Assembly: GCF_009674665.1 (NCBI RefSeq)
Contig: NZ_WKJD01000012.1
Span: 372,001 to 436,000 of the forward strand
DNA length: 64,000 nucleotides
DNA from: Agromyces kandeliae
GTDB taxonomy: Bacteria > Actinomycetota > Actinomycetes > Actinomycetales > Microbacteriaceae
Direction: 5' to 3'
Each line of letters starts with the position of its first letter. The first letter of the stretch is position 1. The notes below the pieces were generated by a model. It saw only the letters and a list, made by a program, of their open reading frames with translations. It was not told the DNA's origin and did not search any database. The position numbers and the translations under genes were made by a program. Positions 32,904 to 41,517 of the stretch are shown piece after piece.

Positions 32904-35576
32904 ATGGACGAGCCGCGCGTCACGGAGCCCGCGGCATCGGGGCTGAGCAGCGCGGATGCCGCGGCGCGGCGCGCCCGAGACGGCGCGAACGTGCTGCCCG
33001 GCGCGAAGCGTCCGTCGGTGCTGCGCCGGCTCGTCGGAGAGCTCACGCACTTCTTCGCGCTGCTCCTGTGGGGCGCCGCGGTGCTCGCGTTCGTCGCCGG
33101 TCTGCCCGAGCTCGGCGTGGCGATCATCGCGGTGATCGTCGTGAACGCGATCTTCGCGATCGTGCAGCAGGCTCGCGCCGACCGCGCCGCCGACCGGCTC
33201 CAGGAGATGCTCCCCGCACGCGTCACGGTCCGTCGTGACGGACGTCGCCGGCAGGTCGACGCGGTGGACGTCGTCGAGGGCGACGTGCTCCTCCTCGAGA
33301 GCGGCGACCGGATCCCGGCCGACGCGGAGGCGGTCGCGGCGAACCGGCTGCTGGTCGACACGTCCATGCTCACGGGGGAGAGCGTCGCGGCGAGCGTGGA
33401 GCCGGGCGCCACGCTCTTCGCGGGCACGTTCGTGGTCGAGGGCGAGGCCCGGGCCCGCGTGACGGCGACCGGCGCACGGACCCGCCTGGCCGGCATCGCC
33501 CGCATGACGACCACGGCGACGCCGGACACGCCGCTCACGCGGGGCCTGCGCGGGGTCGTCCGCCTGACCGCCTCCATCGCGATCGGTGCGGGGCTGCTGT
33601 TCCTCGTGATCTCGATGCTCGTCGGCAACCCGCTGCAGGACGCCTTCGTCTTCGCGATCGGCGTCACCGTGGCGCTCGTCCCGGAGGCGCTGCTGCCGAC
33701 CGTCACGCTCTCGCTCGCCCTCGGTTCCGAGCGGATGGCGCGACGCTCCATCCTCGTGCGCAACCTCGAGGCGGTCGAGACCCTCGGGTCGACGACCTTC
33801 ATCTGCACCGACAAGACGGGCACGCTCACGCGCAACGAGATGACCGTCGTGCACGCGTGGACGCCGTCCGGTGAGCTCGCCGTGGAGGGAGGCGGGTACG
33901 GGCCGGAGGCCGTGCTCTCGTGGGTCCCGCCCGGCGCGGCCCCGCCTGTCCGGGAACTCGCCGTGGCCGCGATGCGCTGTTCGACGGGCTACGCCGAGGA
34001 GATCGCAGGCGGGTGGCGTCCGCACGGCGACCCGATGGAAGCCGCGTTCGACGCGCTCGCCCGACGGCTCGGCGTCGACACCGATGCCGACCGGCGCGCG
34101 ACGCCCCCGGAGCTCCGGTTCCCCTTCGACCCGCAGCTCCGGCGCATGGCGGTCGTCCTGGCCGACGAGGTGATCGTGAAGGGAGCGCCGGATGCGGTGC
34201 TGCCGCGGTGCTCGGACGCCGATGGGACCGCCGGCGCGGCGCCCGCCGACGTCGCGGCCGTCGTCGACGACCTCACGGGTCGCGGGCTGCGCGTCATCGC
34301 CGTGGCGGCGGCCCCGCGCGCAGGCCGCACGCCGACGACGCAGCTCGAGGCGGAGGAGGGCCTGCGGCTGCTCGGCCTGCTCGCGTTGCAGGATCCGCCG
34401 CGCGACGGCATCGCGGACTCGCTGCGCGCGTGCCGTCAGGCGGGAGTCCGCGTCGCGATGATCACGGGCGACCACCCCGCCACCGCGCGGGCGATCGCCG
34501 ACGAGGTGGGGTTGCGCTCGCACGACGCGCCCGTGCTCACGGGCGCCGACCTGCCCGCCGACGACCAGCACCTGGGTGCCGTGCTCGACCACGACGGCGT
34601 GGTGGTCGCACGCGTGTCACCCGAGGACAAGCTGCGCATCGCGCGCGCCCTCCGCGCGAGGGGTCACGTCGTGGCGATGACCGGCGACGGCGTGAACGAC
34701 GCCCCGGCGCTGCACGAGGCGGACATCGGGGTGGCCATGGGGAAGGGTGGCACGGACGTCGCCCGAGAGGCGGCCGACCTCGTGCTCCTCGACGACTCGT
34801 TCGCCGGGATCGTGGCGGGCATCGAGCAGGGGCGCGCGACCTACGTGAACATCCGCCGGTTCCTCACGTATCACCTCACCGACAACGTCGCCGAGCTCAC
34901 CCCATTCGTCGTCTGGGCGCTCTCCGGCGGACAGTTCCCGCTCGCGCTCGGGGTGCTCCAGATCATCGCCCTCGACCTCGGCACCGACACGCTATCTGCT
35001 GTGGCCCTCGGCGCCGAGAAGCCCGCGAAGCACCTGCTCGAGGGCCCGCCCGTGGGTGGACGACTCATGAACGCCACCGTGCTCCGCCGCGCATTCGGCG
35101 TGCTCGGCCCGCTCGAGGCGCTGCTCACGATGACGGCGTTCGTGGTGTCCCTCGTCGCGCTCGGATGGCGTCCGGGCGAGTCCTTCCCGTCCGGACCCGA
35201 CCTGATGGCGGCCTCGGGTGCGGCGTTCATGACCGTGGTCCTCGCGCAGACCGCGAACGCGTTCGCGTGCCGCTCCTCGACGAGGTGGCCCGGGGCACTC
35301 GGATGGCTCACCAACCGGCTGCTCGTCGTCGGCGTGCTCGTGGAGCTCGCGTTCTCGCTCGTGGTGCTGTTCCAGCCCACGGTCGCCGGGATCCTCGGAC
35401 AGGCGAATCCGCCGTTCGCGGGGTGGGCGGTCGCGCTCGCGTCGGTGCCGATCCTGATCGCGGTGGACGCGGCGGACAAGCACCTCCGTGCCCGGCACGT
35501 GCATCCGCACGCGGCATCGGCGGCGAGCGGCCCGCCGACCGCGCCCGAGCTCGGCGCGCCCTCGTCTACGGCGTGA
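32904..35576 (+). CDS. P2-type cation-transporting ATPase
   Basis: 890 residues. Motifs: LTGESVA (actuator), VALVPEALLPTVTLSLALG in M4, CTDKTGTLTRNEMTV with the phosphorylated Asp near residue 303, KGAPDAVLPRC (ATP site), TGDGVNDAPALHEADIGVAM (hinge), and six C-terminal helices with LTDNVAELTPF. This is the Ca/Mg/Na-type class, not the CPC heavy-metal class. The ion is not decided, as PEALLP differs from SERCA PEGLP and from MgtA PEMLP. Ends with an 11-base overlap of the convergent oxidase gene. Confidence 0.88.
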   Translation: MDEPRVTEPAASGLSSADAAARRARDGANVLPGAKRPSVLRRLVGELTHFFALLLWGAAVLAFVAGLPELGVAIIAVIVVNAIFAIVQQARADRAADRLQEMLPARVTVRRDGRRRQVDAVDVVEGDVLLLESGDRIPADAEAVAANRLLVDTSMLTGESVAASVEPGATLFAGTFVVEGEARARVTATGARTRLAGIARMTTTATPDTPLTRGLRGVVRLTASIAIGAGLLFLVISMLVGNPLQDAFVFAIGVTVALVPEALLPTVTLSLALGSERMARRSILVRNLEAVETLGSTTFICTDKTGTLTRNEMTVVHAWTPSGELAVEGGGYGPEAVLSWVPPGAAPPVRELAVAAMRCSTGYAEEIAGGWRPHGDPMEAAFDALARRLGVDTDADRRATPPELRFPFDPQLRRMAVVLADEVIVKGAPDAVLPRCSDADGTAGAAPADVAAVVDDLTGRGLRVIAVAAAPRAGRTPTTQLEAEEGLRLLGLLALQDPPRDGIADSLRACRQAGVRVAMITGDHPATARAIADEVGLRSHDAPVLTGADLPADDQHLGAVLDHDGVVVARVSPEDKLRIARALRARGHVVAMTGDGVNDAPALHEADIGVAMGKGGTDVAREAADLVLLDDSFAGIVAGIEQGRATYVNIRRFLTYHLTDNVAELTPFVVWALSGGQFPLALGVLQIIALDLGTDTLSAVALGAEKPAKHLLEGPPVGGRLMNATVLRRAFGVLGPLEALLTMTAFVVSLVALGWRPGESFPSGPDLMAASGAAFMTVVLAQTANAFACRSSTRWPGALGWLTNRLLVVGVLVELAFSLVVLFQPTVAGILGQANPPFAGWAVALASVPILIAVDAADKHLRARHVHPHAASAASGPPTAPELGAPSSTA

Positions 35577-36882
35577 TGTGATGGCTCGCGCGGAACACGT
35601 CGCGGGGGTCGACCTCGCGCTTGACCGCGCGCAGGCGCTCCAGCGTCTCGGGCGGGAAGATCTCGGTCACGATGTCGGCGCCGAACTCGGGCGTGAAGTT
35701 CGAGTAGCGACCGTTCGTGAAGGCCATCGCGGCGTCGATGCCCTCGTGCGCCGCGGCGACCGCCTCGGGGGCCGCGTCGGCCGGTACCAGCCGGTTCACC
35801 GCGACGAGCGCCTGCCCGTCGCGTTGGGCGACGGCCGTGGCATCCGCCGGCACGCGCGAGAAGGCCCCACCGAGCGCCCTGAGCAGCAGCATCGTGTGGA
35901 TCTCGTGGTCGAGCGTCGCGGCGAACGCATCGAGCGCGGCGTCGGAGAGGTCGGGCACGAAGCCGTTGCCGCCGACGAGCTCGAACGGCGGCTCGCCGGG
36001 CGGGGCGTCCTCGAGGAGGTCGCCGTAGCCCACCGGTGCCAGCGAGACGTGCGTGACGGACGGCAACGAGAGCAGGGGGCGAAGCAGGTGCCGGAGTTCC
36101 TCCTCGGAGCCCTGCAGCGCGACCACGAGCTGCGGACCGGCAGGCATCTCGGGCATGAGCGGCGGCATGACCATGAGCGTCGAGTTGAGCTCGTCGGGGC
36201 CGTCGCGCATGACGTCGCGCCAGGCTCCCAGCACCGCGCGCGCGTCGGACTGGTCGAACATCACCCGACCGCCGACGAGGCCCTCGACGTGCGCCGCCTG
36301 GTAGGTGAACCGCGTCGCGACGCCGAAGTTGCCGCCGCCGCCGCGCACCGCCCAGAAGAGGTCGGGGTGCGACTCGGCGTCGACCTCGAGCACCTCGCCC
36401 GCGGCGGTCACGAACTCGACCCGGCGGAGGATGTCGATCGTCAGGCCGTGCGTGCGGACCAGCCAGCCGATGCCGCCGCCGAGCGTGAGACCGCCGACGC
36501 CGACGTCGCGCGTGTCGCCGGAGGTCACGCCGAGGCCGTGAGGAGCGAGCGTCGCCGCGACGTCGCCCCAGTGGGCGCCGGCGCCCACGTGGACGAGCCC
36601 GTCGCCCGCGACCTCGATCGAGGAGAGCGCGGACAGGTCGATCATGACGCCGCCCGCTGCGGCAGGCGGGGAGCCGTGCCCGCCCGAGCGGACGGTCAGG
36701 GGCACGTCCGCCGCCACGGCGGAGCGGACGGCTTCGGCGACCTCGGTCGCGGAGGTCGGGCGCACGACCGCGTCGGGCGTGCCCTGGCCGGCGAAGACGT
36801 GGGCGCCGGCCTCGTACTCGGGGGTGCCGGGCGCGTGCACGCGCTGGGGCATCCGCTCACTCAGTTCGGTGACGAACGACAT
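35566..36882 (-). CDS. FAD-binding (PCMH) oxidoreductase with BBE C-terminus
   Basis: 438 residues. The FAD-linked oxidase domain has VRSGGHGSPPAAAGGVMIDLS, VGVGGLTLGGGIGWLVRTHGLTID and RGGGGNFGVAT. The C-terminus NFTPEFG...LRAVKREVDPRDVF is the berberine-bridge-like (BBE) tail. The GGH flavin-attachment histidine is present; the second (Cys) attachment site of bicovalent enzymes appears replaced. No secretion signal. ATG at 36882 after a CAGACT box. Such enzymes oxidise sugars or secondary metabolites. Confidence 0.87.
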   Translation of the reverse strand: MSFVTELSERMPQRVHAPGTPEYEAGAHVFAGQGTPDAVVRPTSATEVAEAVRSAVAADVPLTVRSGGHGSPPAAAGGVMIDLSALSSIEVAGDGLVHVGAGAHWGDVAATLAPHGLGVTSGDTRDVGVGGLTLGGGIGWLVRTHGLTIDILRRVEFVTAAGEVLEVDAESHPDLFWAVRGGGGNFGVATRFTYQAAHVEGLVGGRVMFDQSDARAVLGAWRDVMRDGPDELNSTLMVMPPLMPEMPAGPQLVVALQGSEEELRHLLRPLLSLPSVTHVSLAPVGYGDLLEDAPPGEPPFELVGGNGFVPDLSDAALDAFAATLDHEIHTMLLLRALGGAFSRVPADATAVAQRDGQALVAVNRLVPADAAPEAVAAAHEGIDAAMAFTNGRYSNFTPEFGADIVTEIFPPETLERLRAVKREVDPRDVFRASHHITP

Positions 36883-36966
36883 GACGGTCAGTCTGGGCCG
36901 GGCCGCCGACATCCGCGACCCCTGTTCAGGCGCCGCGCGTCGAGATCCTGCCGATCTCGGCGCGGT

Positions 36967-37049
36967 CCGTCCGGCTGGAGTGCGGTTTCTGGGGTGGAGG
37001 CCAGTCTCACACCGCACTCCACCCCAGAAAACGCACTCCAGCCGGACGG
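36967..37049. repeat. 33-bp near-perfect inverted repeat (REP/BIME-like hairpin)
   Basis: Arms 36967-36999 and 37017-37049 are complementary over 33 positions with one mismatch, around a 17-base loop. The block reads CTGGAGTGCG...CTGGGGTGGAG, less GC-extreme than its surroundings. It lies between two co-directional minus-strand genes (oligopeptidase B and the FAD oxidase). The length is far beyond a normal terminator and suggests a dispersed palindromic repeat. Confidence 0.75.
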
Positions 37050-37074
37050 CGGCCGGCGTGAGCGGATGCCCCGG

Positions 37075-39213
37075 CTACTCCCCGCTCGGGTGTGCCCCCG
37101 CCGCATCGATGATCCAGGCGTTCGCGAACGCGCGCTCGCGCCAGGCCGCGTAGCGGCCCGAGACGCCGCCGTGGCCGGCCGCCATCTCGATCTTGAGCAG
37201 CGGATCGGCGCCCACCTCTCGGAGCCGCGCGACCCACTTCGCCGGTTCGACGTAGAGCACGCGCGTGTCGTTCAGGCTCGTGATCGCGAGGATGTCCGGG
37301 TACGTCACCTCGTGCACGTTCTCGACCGGCGCGTACGACTTCATGTACGCGTACACCTCCGGGTCGTCGAGCGGGTTGCCCCACTCATCCCACTCGATGA
37401 CGGTCAGCGGCAGCGACGGGTCGAGGATCGAGGTCAGCGGGTCCACGAACGGCACCTCGGCGACGATCCCCGCGAAGAGGCGAGGGGCGAGGTTCGCGAC
37501 GGCGCCCATGAGCAGCCCGCCCGCGGAGCCGCCCTGCGCGACGAGGTGGTCGGGCGTCGTCACGTCGCGGTCGATCAGGTGCTCGGCCGCGGCGATGAAG
37601 TCGGTGAACGTGTGCTTCTTGTGCAGCTTCTTGCCGTGCTCGTACCAGAGCCGGCCCATCTCGCCGCCGCCGCGCACGTGCGCGATCGCGAACACCATGC
37701 CGCGGTCGAGGAGCGACAGCCGCGGGATGCCGAAGCCCGGGTCGATCGCGTGCTCGTACGAGCCGTAGCCGTAGAGGAGCGTCGGCGCCGGCTCTCCGAG
37801 CGTGACGAGGTCGTGCCGGTAGACGAGCGAGATCGGCACCCTCGTGCCATCCGGCGCCGTCGCCCATTCGCGCTTCTGCGAATACCGCTCGGGGTGGTAG
37901 TCGCCGAGCACCGGCTGCTGCTTCCGCACCGTGCGGGTGCCGGATGCCACGTCGACGTCGATCACCATCGACGGCGTGACGAAGCTCCCGTAGCCGATCC
38001 GCAGCGACGGCTGCGTCCAGTCGGGGTTCGCGCCGACGCCGGCAGAGAAGAGCTCCTCGTCGAAGGCGAGCTCGTGCAGGGTGTCGTCGACCGTCACGTC
38101 GGCGGGGATGCCCTGCGGCGGCACCTTCGCGATCGCGACGCGGGGAAGCCCGTCGCGGCGGTACTCGAGCGCGACGAAGTCGCGGAAGCCGTGCGCGGCC
38201 TCGATGCGCATGCGCGGATCGTGGGGGAGGAGCATCCGCCGTTCGCCCTGCGGGTCGTCGGCCGCCACGCTCACGAGCTCGAAGTTCACCGCGTCGCCCT
38301 CGTTGTGGATGACGAGCAGGCGGTCCTTCCCCCCAGCGACGACGTGCTCGACGTCGTACTCGACGCCGTCGCGGCGCGGCCACACCACGCGGAACTCGCC
38401 CGTCGGGTCGTCGGCGTCGAGCAGCCACGACTCGCTCGTGACGTGCGAGCCGGCCTCGAGCACGAGGTAGCGGCGGCTGCGGGTGAGGCCGACGCCGAGC
38501 CAGAAGCGCTCGTCGGGCTCGTGGAAGACCTTCACGTCGGCGGAGGCGGGCGTGCCGACCTCGTGCCGCCAGACCGTGTCGGGCCGCCAGGCGTCGTCGA
38601 CGGTCGTGTAGAAGACGTACCGCCCGCTCTGGTCGAAGAGGGCGCCCGCGGCCGTGCCGGGGATCTCGTCGTCGAACTCGCGGCCCGAGCCGGTGAGGTC
38701 GCGCAGGCGGATCGTGTACCGCTCGTCGCCCTCGACGTCGACGCCGAAGAGCAGCGTGGTGCCGTCGGCGGTCACGTCGAAGCTGCCGAGTGAGAAGAAC
38801 TCGTGGCCCTCGGCCTCGACGTTGTCGTCGAGGAGCACCTGCTCGCCGGGGAGCGGCGAGCCGTCCTCGGGGACGGCGGGCGGCTCCCAGTCGTCGGCCG
38901 CGCGCGCGGCGACGCGGCAGTGGATGCCGTACTGCAGGCCCTCGACGGTGCGCGAGTAGTACCACCAGTCGCCCTCGCGCGTCGGCACGCTGAGGTCGGT
39001 CTCCTTGGTGCGGTCCTTGATCTCCTCGAACACCTGCTCCTGGAGGAGGGACAGGTGCCTGGTCTTCGCCTTCGTGTAGGCGTTCTCCTCCTCGAGGTGG
39101 GCGATGACCGCCGGGTCGTCCTTGTCGCGGAGCCATTCGTAGTGGTCGATCACCACGTCGCCGTGGTGGGTGCGTTCGGTCGGTCGCTTCTCGGTCACCG
39201 GAGGAGTCAGCAC
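37075..39213 (-). CDS. ptrB: Oligopeptidase B / prolyl-oligopeptidase family (S9A)
   Basis: 712 residues. The N-terminal beta-propeller starts HYEWLRDKDDP. The C-terminal alpha/beta hydrolase has GGSAGGLLMG (Ser near residue 561), LNDTRVLYVEPAKW (Asp) and MAAGHGG (His near 681). S9 oligopeptidases cut short peptides in the cytosol; oligopeptidase B cuts after Lys/Arg. The GTG at 39213 is preferred over the ATG at 39297 because TACGGT ends seven bases upstream. Confidence 0.9.
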   Translation of the reverse strand: MLTPPVTEKRPTERTHHGDVVIDHYEWLRDKDDPAVIAHLEEENAYTKAKTRHLSLLQEQVFEEIKDRTKETDLSVPTREGDWWYYSRTVEGLQYGIHCRVAARAADDWEPPAVPEDGSPLPGEQVLLDDNVEAEGHEFFSLGSFDVTADGTTLLFGVDVEGDERYTIRLRDLTGSGREFDDEIPGTAAGALFDQSGRYVFYTTVDDAWRPDTVWRHEVGTPASADVKVFHEPDERFWLGVGLTRSRRYLVLEAGSHVTSESWLLDADDPTGEFRVVWPRRDGVEYDVEHVVAGGKDRLLVIHNEGDAVNFELVSVAADDPQGERRMLLPHDPRMRIEAAHGFRDFVALEYRRDGLPRVAIAKVPPQGIPADVTVDDTLHELAFDEELFSAGVGANPDWTQPSLRIGYGSFVTPSMVIDVDVASGTRTVRKQQPVLGDYHPERYSQKREWATAPDGTRVPISLVYRHDLVTLGEPAPTLLYGYGSYEHAIDPGFGIPRLSLLDRGMVFAIAHVRGGGEMGRLWYEHGKKLHKKHTFTDFIAAAEHLIDRDVTTPDHLVAQGGSAGGLLMGAVANLAPRLFAGIVAEVPFVDPLTSILDPSLPLTVIEWDEWGNPLDDPEVYAYMKSYAPVENVHEVTYPDILAITSLNDTRVLYVEPAKWVARLREVGADPLLKIEMAAGHGGVSGRYAAWRERAFANAWIIDAAGAHPSGE

Positions 39214-39220
39214 GGGGTCA

Positions 39221-39226
39221 ACCGTA
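39221..39226 (-). promoter_or_regulatory. -10 box (TACGGT) of the oligopeptidase gene
   Basis: On the minus strand, TACGGT lies seven bases before the GTG start, the leaderless arrangement. Confidence 0.5.
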
Positions 39227-39307
39227 CGCCGACCGGTCGCGCCGCGGCATCCGTCTTCGGTCGCGGGGGTTGCGGAGCATGACGTCCGTGTTGGCATCGG
39301 GGCGAAG

Positions 39308-39326
39308 TAAGGTTAGCCTAATCTCA
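39308..39326 (+). promoter_or_regulatory. DtxR/IdeR iron box upstream of efeU
   Basis: The core AGGTTAGCCTAATCT (39310-39324) differs at one position from the iron-box core AGGTTAGSCTAACCT of DtxR/IdeR. It lies 31 bases before the efeU start, predicting repression of efeUOB when iron is plentiful. Confidence 0.85.
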
Positions 39327-39356
39327 CTTCCACCGACCACGAACCAGAGGACCACC

Positions 39357-40250
39357 GTGCTCGCCACCTACCTGATCGGACTCCGCGAAGGCCTCGAGGC
39401 CGGGCTCATCGTCGGCATCCTCGTCGCGTACCTCGGCAAGCTCGGCCGGCGCGACCTGCTCGGCCGCATGTGGGTGGGCGTCGGCGTCGCGGTCGCCGTG
39501 GCGCTCGCGGTCGGCGCGGTGCTCACCTGGGGCCCGTACGCGCTCACCTTCGAGGCGCAGGAGATCCTCGGCGGCGCACTCTCGATCGTCGCGGTCGCGA
39601 TGGTGACCTGGATGATCTTCTGGATGGCCACGCACGGCGCGGGCCTGTCGAAGGAGCTCCGCGGCCAGGTCGACGCGGCCATGGACCGGTCGTGGTTCGC
39701 GTTCGTGCTGATCGGTGCGCTCGCAGTCGGTCGCGAGGGCGTCGAGACGGCGCTGTTCGTGTGGGCGAACGTCGCCGGCGGCAGCGACCCCCTGCTCGGC
39801 ACGCTCGGCGCCGTGCTCGGCATCCTGACCGCGGTGGGCATCTCCTGGGGCATCGCGCGCGGGCTCGTGCGCATCAACCTCTCGCGGTTCTTCACCTGGA
39901 CCGGCGTCTTCCTCGTGATCGTCGCCGCTGGCGTGCTCGCCTACGGCATCGGCGACCTGCAGGAGGCCGGAGTGATCGCGGGTGGCGCCCCTGCATACGA
40001 CCTCGTCGGGCTCGTGCCTCCGGGCTCCTGGTACGGCGCGCTGCTCACCGGCATCTTCAACTTCTCGCCCGAGCCGACCTGGGCGCAGGTGGTCGGATGG
40101 GTGCTGTACGTCGGCATCGTGCTCCCGCTGTACCTGCGCGTCATGCGGCACCGCCAGACGCCGAAGCCGGTCGGGGCGACGGATGGCGCGGCGCCCGCGC
40201 CGAACGCCGTGCGACCCTCCGCGTCCGCACGGGCCGTCCCCGCGTCCTGA
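39357..40250 (+). CDS. efeU: Iron permease EfeU (FTR1 family)
   Basis: 297 residues with about seven membrane helices. Both iron-binding motifs are present: GLREGLEAGLIVG near the N-terminus (REGLE) and GREGVETALF (REGxE). Moves ferric or ferrous iron across the cytoplasmic membrane after oxidation by the EfeO/EfeB partners. The GTG at 39357 has AGAGGACC upstream; the longer frame from 39270 would place the iron box inside the gene. First gene of efeUOB. Confidence 0.93.
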   Translation: MLATYLIGLREGLEAGLIVGILVAYLGKLGRRDLLGRMWVGVGVAVAVALAVGAVLTWGPYALTFEAQEILGGALSIVAVAMVTWMIFWMATHGAGLSKELRGQVDAAMDRSWFAFVLIGALAVGREGVETALFVWANVAGGSDPLLGTLGAVLGILTAVGISWGIARGLVRINLSRFFTWTGVFLVIVAAGVLAYGIGDLQEAGVIAGGAPAYDLVGLVPPGSWYGALLTGIFNFSPEPTWAQVVGWVLYVGIVLPLYLRVMRHRQTPKPVGATDGAAPAPNAVRPSASARAVPAS

Positions 40251-40314
40251 CCCGTCCGGGCCGTCACCGCGGCCGGACCGCGAACCACCACCATCACCAC
40301 GACCAGGAGGTCGA

Positions 40315-41517
40315 ATGACTCCCCGCGCCCTTGCGGCATCCGCCATCACCGTCGTCGCCGCACTCGCCCTGACGGGCTGCGTCGCCAAGGCCGACCTCGC
40401 CGCGGCGATCCCGGTGGCGATCACCGACGACGCGTGCGGCGTCGAGGTCGCGACCGCCGAGGCCGGCGCCCTCACCTTCCGCCTGACGAACAGCGGTTCG
40501 GAGGTGAACGAGTTCGAGGTGCTGGCTGACGACAAGCTGCGCATCGTCGGCGAGAAGGAGAACGTGGCGCCGGGGCAGACCGTCGACTTCACCGCCCACC
40601 TCGAGCCCGGCACCTACTACACGGCGTGCAAGTTCCAGCAGGTCGGCGCCCCCGTCGGCCTCGCCGAGTTCACGGTCACCGGCGAGGCGGGCGCGCTCTC
40701 CGAGGACCGCCAGGTGCTCGCGGACCAGGCCGTGACCGAGTACCTCGCCTACGTGCGTTCGCAGGCGGCCGAGCTGCTGCCCGCCGTCGAGGAGTTCGCG
40801 GCCGCCTACGCCGCGGGCGACGACGAGGCGGCACGTTCGCTCTACGCGACGACCCGCATCCCGTACGAGCGCATCGAGCCGACCGCCGAGGCGTTCGGCG
40901 ACCTCGACCCCCAGATCGACTTCCGTGAGGTCGACGCCGTGGCCGACGGGCTCGAGTGGACCGGCTTCCACCGCATCGAGAAGGACCTGTGGCCGCCGGC
41001 CGCCGGCGACCTGAACTCCGACGGCCGGGACGCGTCGGCCGACTGGGCGCCGTCGACGCCCGAGGAGCGCCGGGCGTTCGCCGACCAGCTCGTCGCGGAT
41101 GTCGCGGAGCTGCACGACCTCGTCACCGCCGAGGACTTCTCCGTGTCGCTCGACGCCATCTCGAACGGCGCCATCGCGCTCCTCGACGAGGTCGCCGCGG
41201 GCAAGATCACGGGCGAGGAGGACTGGTGGTCGGGCACCGACCTGTCGGACTTCGCGGCGAACGTGCAGGGGGCCGGCGTCGCGTTCGGCGCCGTGCGGGC
41301 GCTCGCCGAGACGACCGACGCGGGCGCCGAGCTCGCGGCCGGGATCGACGCGCGCTTCGACGACCTCGAGGCGGCGCTCGCCACGTACGGCTCGCTCGAC
41401 GACGGGTTCGTCGACTACGCCACGCTGACCGACGCGCAGAAGAAGGGGCTCAGCGACGCCGTGAACGCGCTCGCAGAGCCGCTCTCGCAGCTGACCGCGA
41501 CGGTCCTGGGGGCCTGA
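40315..41517 (+). CDS. efeO: EfeO iron-uptake lipoprotein (cupredoxin + imelysin)
   Basis: 400 residues. Lipoprotein signal with LTGC, Cys at residue 22. A cupredoxin-like domain follows (about 30-130, EFEVLADDKLRIVGEKENV). The M75/imelysin domain carries HRIE (His219/Glu222), the HxxE metal site. It binds iron outside the membrane and hands it to EfeU. ATG preceded by CAGGAGGTCG. The stop shares its A with the efeB start. Confidence 0.93.
   Translation: MTPRALAASAITVVAALALTGCVAKADLAAAIPVAITDDACGVEVATAEAGALTFRLTNSGSEVNEFEVLADDKLRIVGEKENVAPGQTVDFTAHLEPGTYYTACKFQQVGAPVGLAEFTVTGEAGALSEDRQVLADQAVTEYLAYVRSQAAELLPAVEEFAAAYAAGDDEAARSLYATTRIPYERIEPTAEAFGDLDPQIDFREVDAVADGLEWTGFHRIEKDLWPPAAGDLNSDGRDASADWAPSTPEERRAFADQLVADVAELHDLVTAEDFSVSLDAISNGAIALLDEVAAGKITGEEDWWSGTDLSDFAANVQGAGVAFGAVRALAETTDAGAELAAGIDARFDDLEAALATYGSLDDGFVDYATLTDAQKKGLSDAVNALAEPLSQLTATVLGA

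Noticed and set aside
11491-35576. Reading either P-type ATPase as a copper or other heavy-metal exporter
   Set aside because: Neither has the CPC-type motif or N-terminal metal-binding domains; both have P2-like features.
35488-38793. An 1101-codon plus-strand frame
   Set aside because: Antisense to the FAD oxidase and oligopeptidase B, both with complete catalytic motifs.
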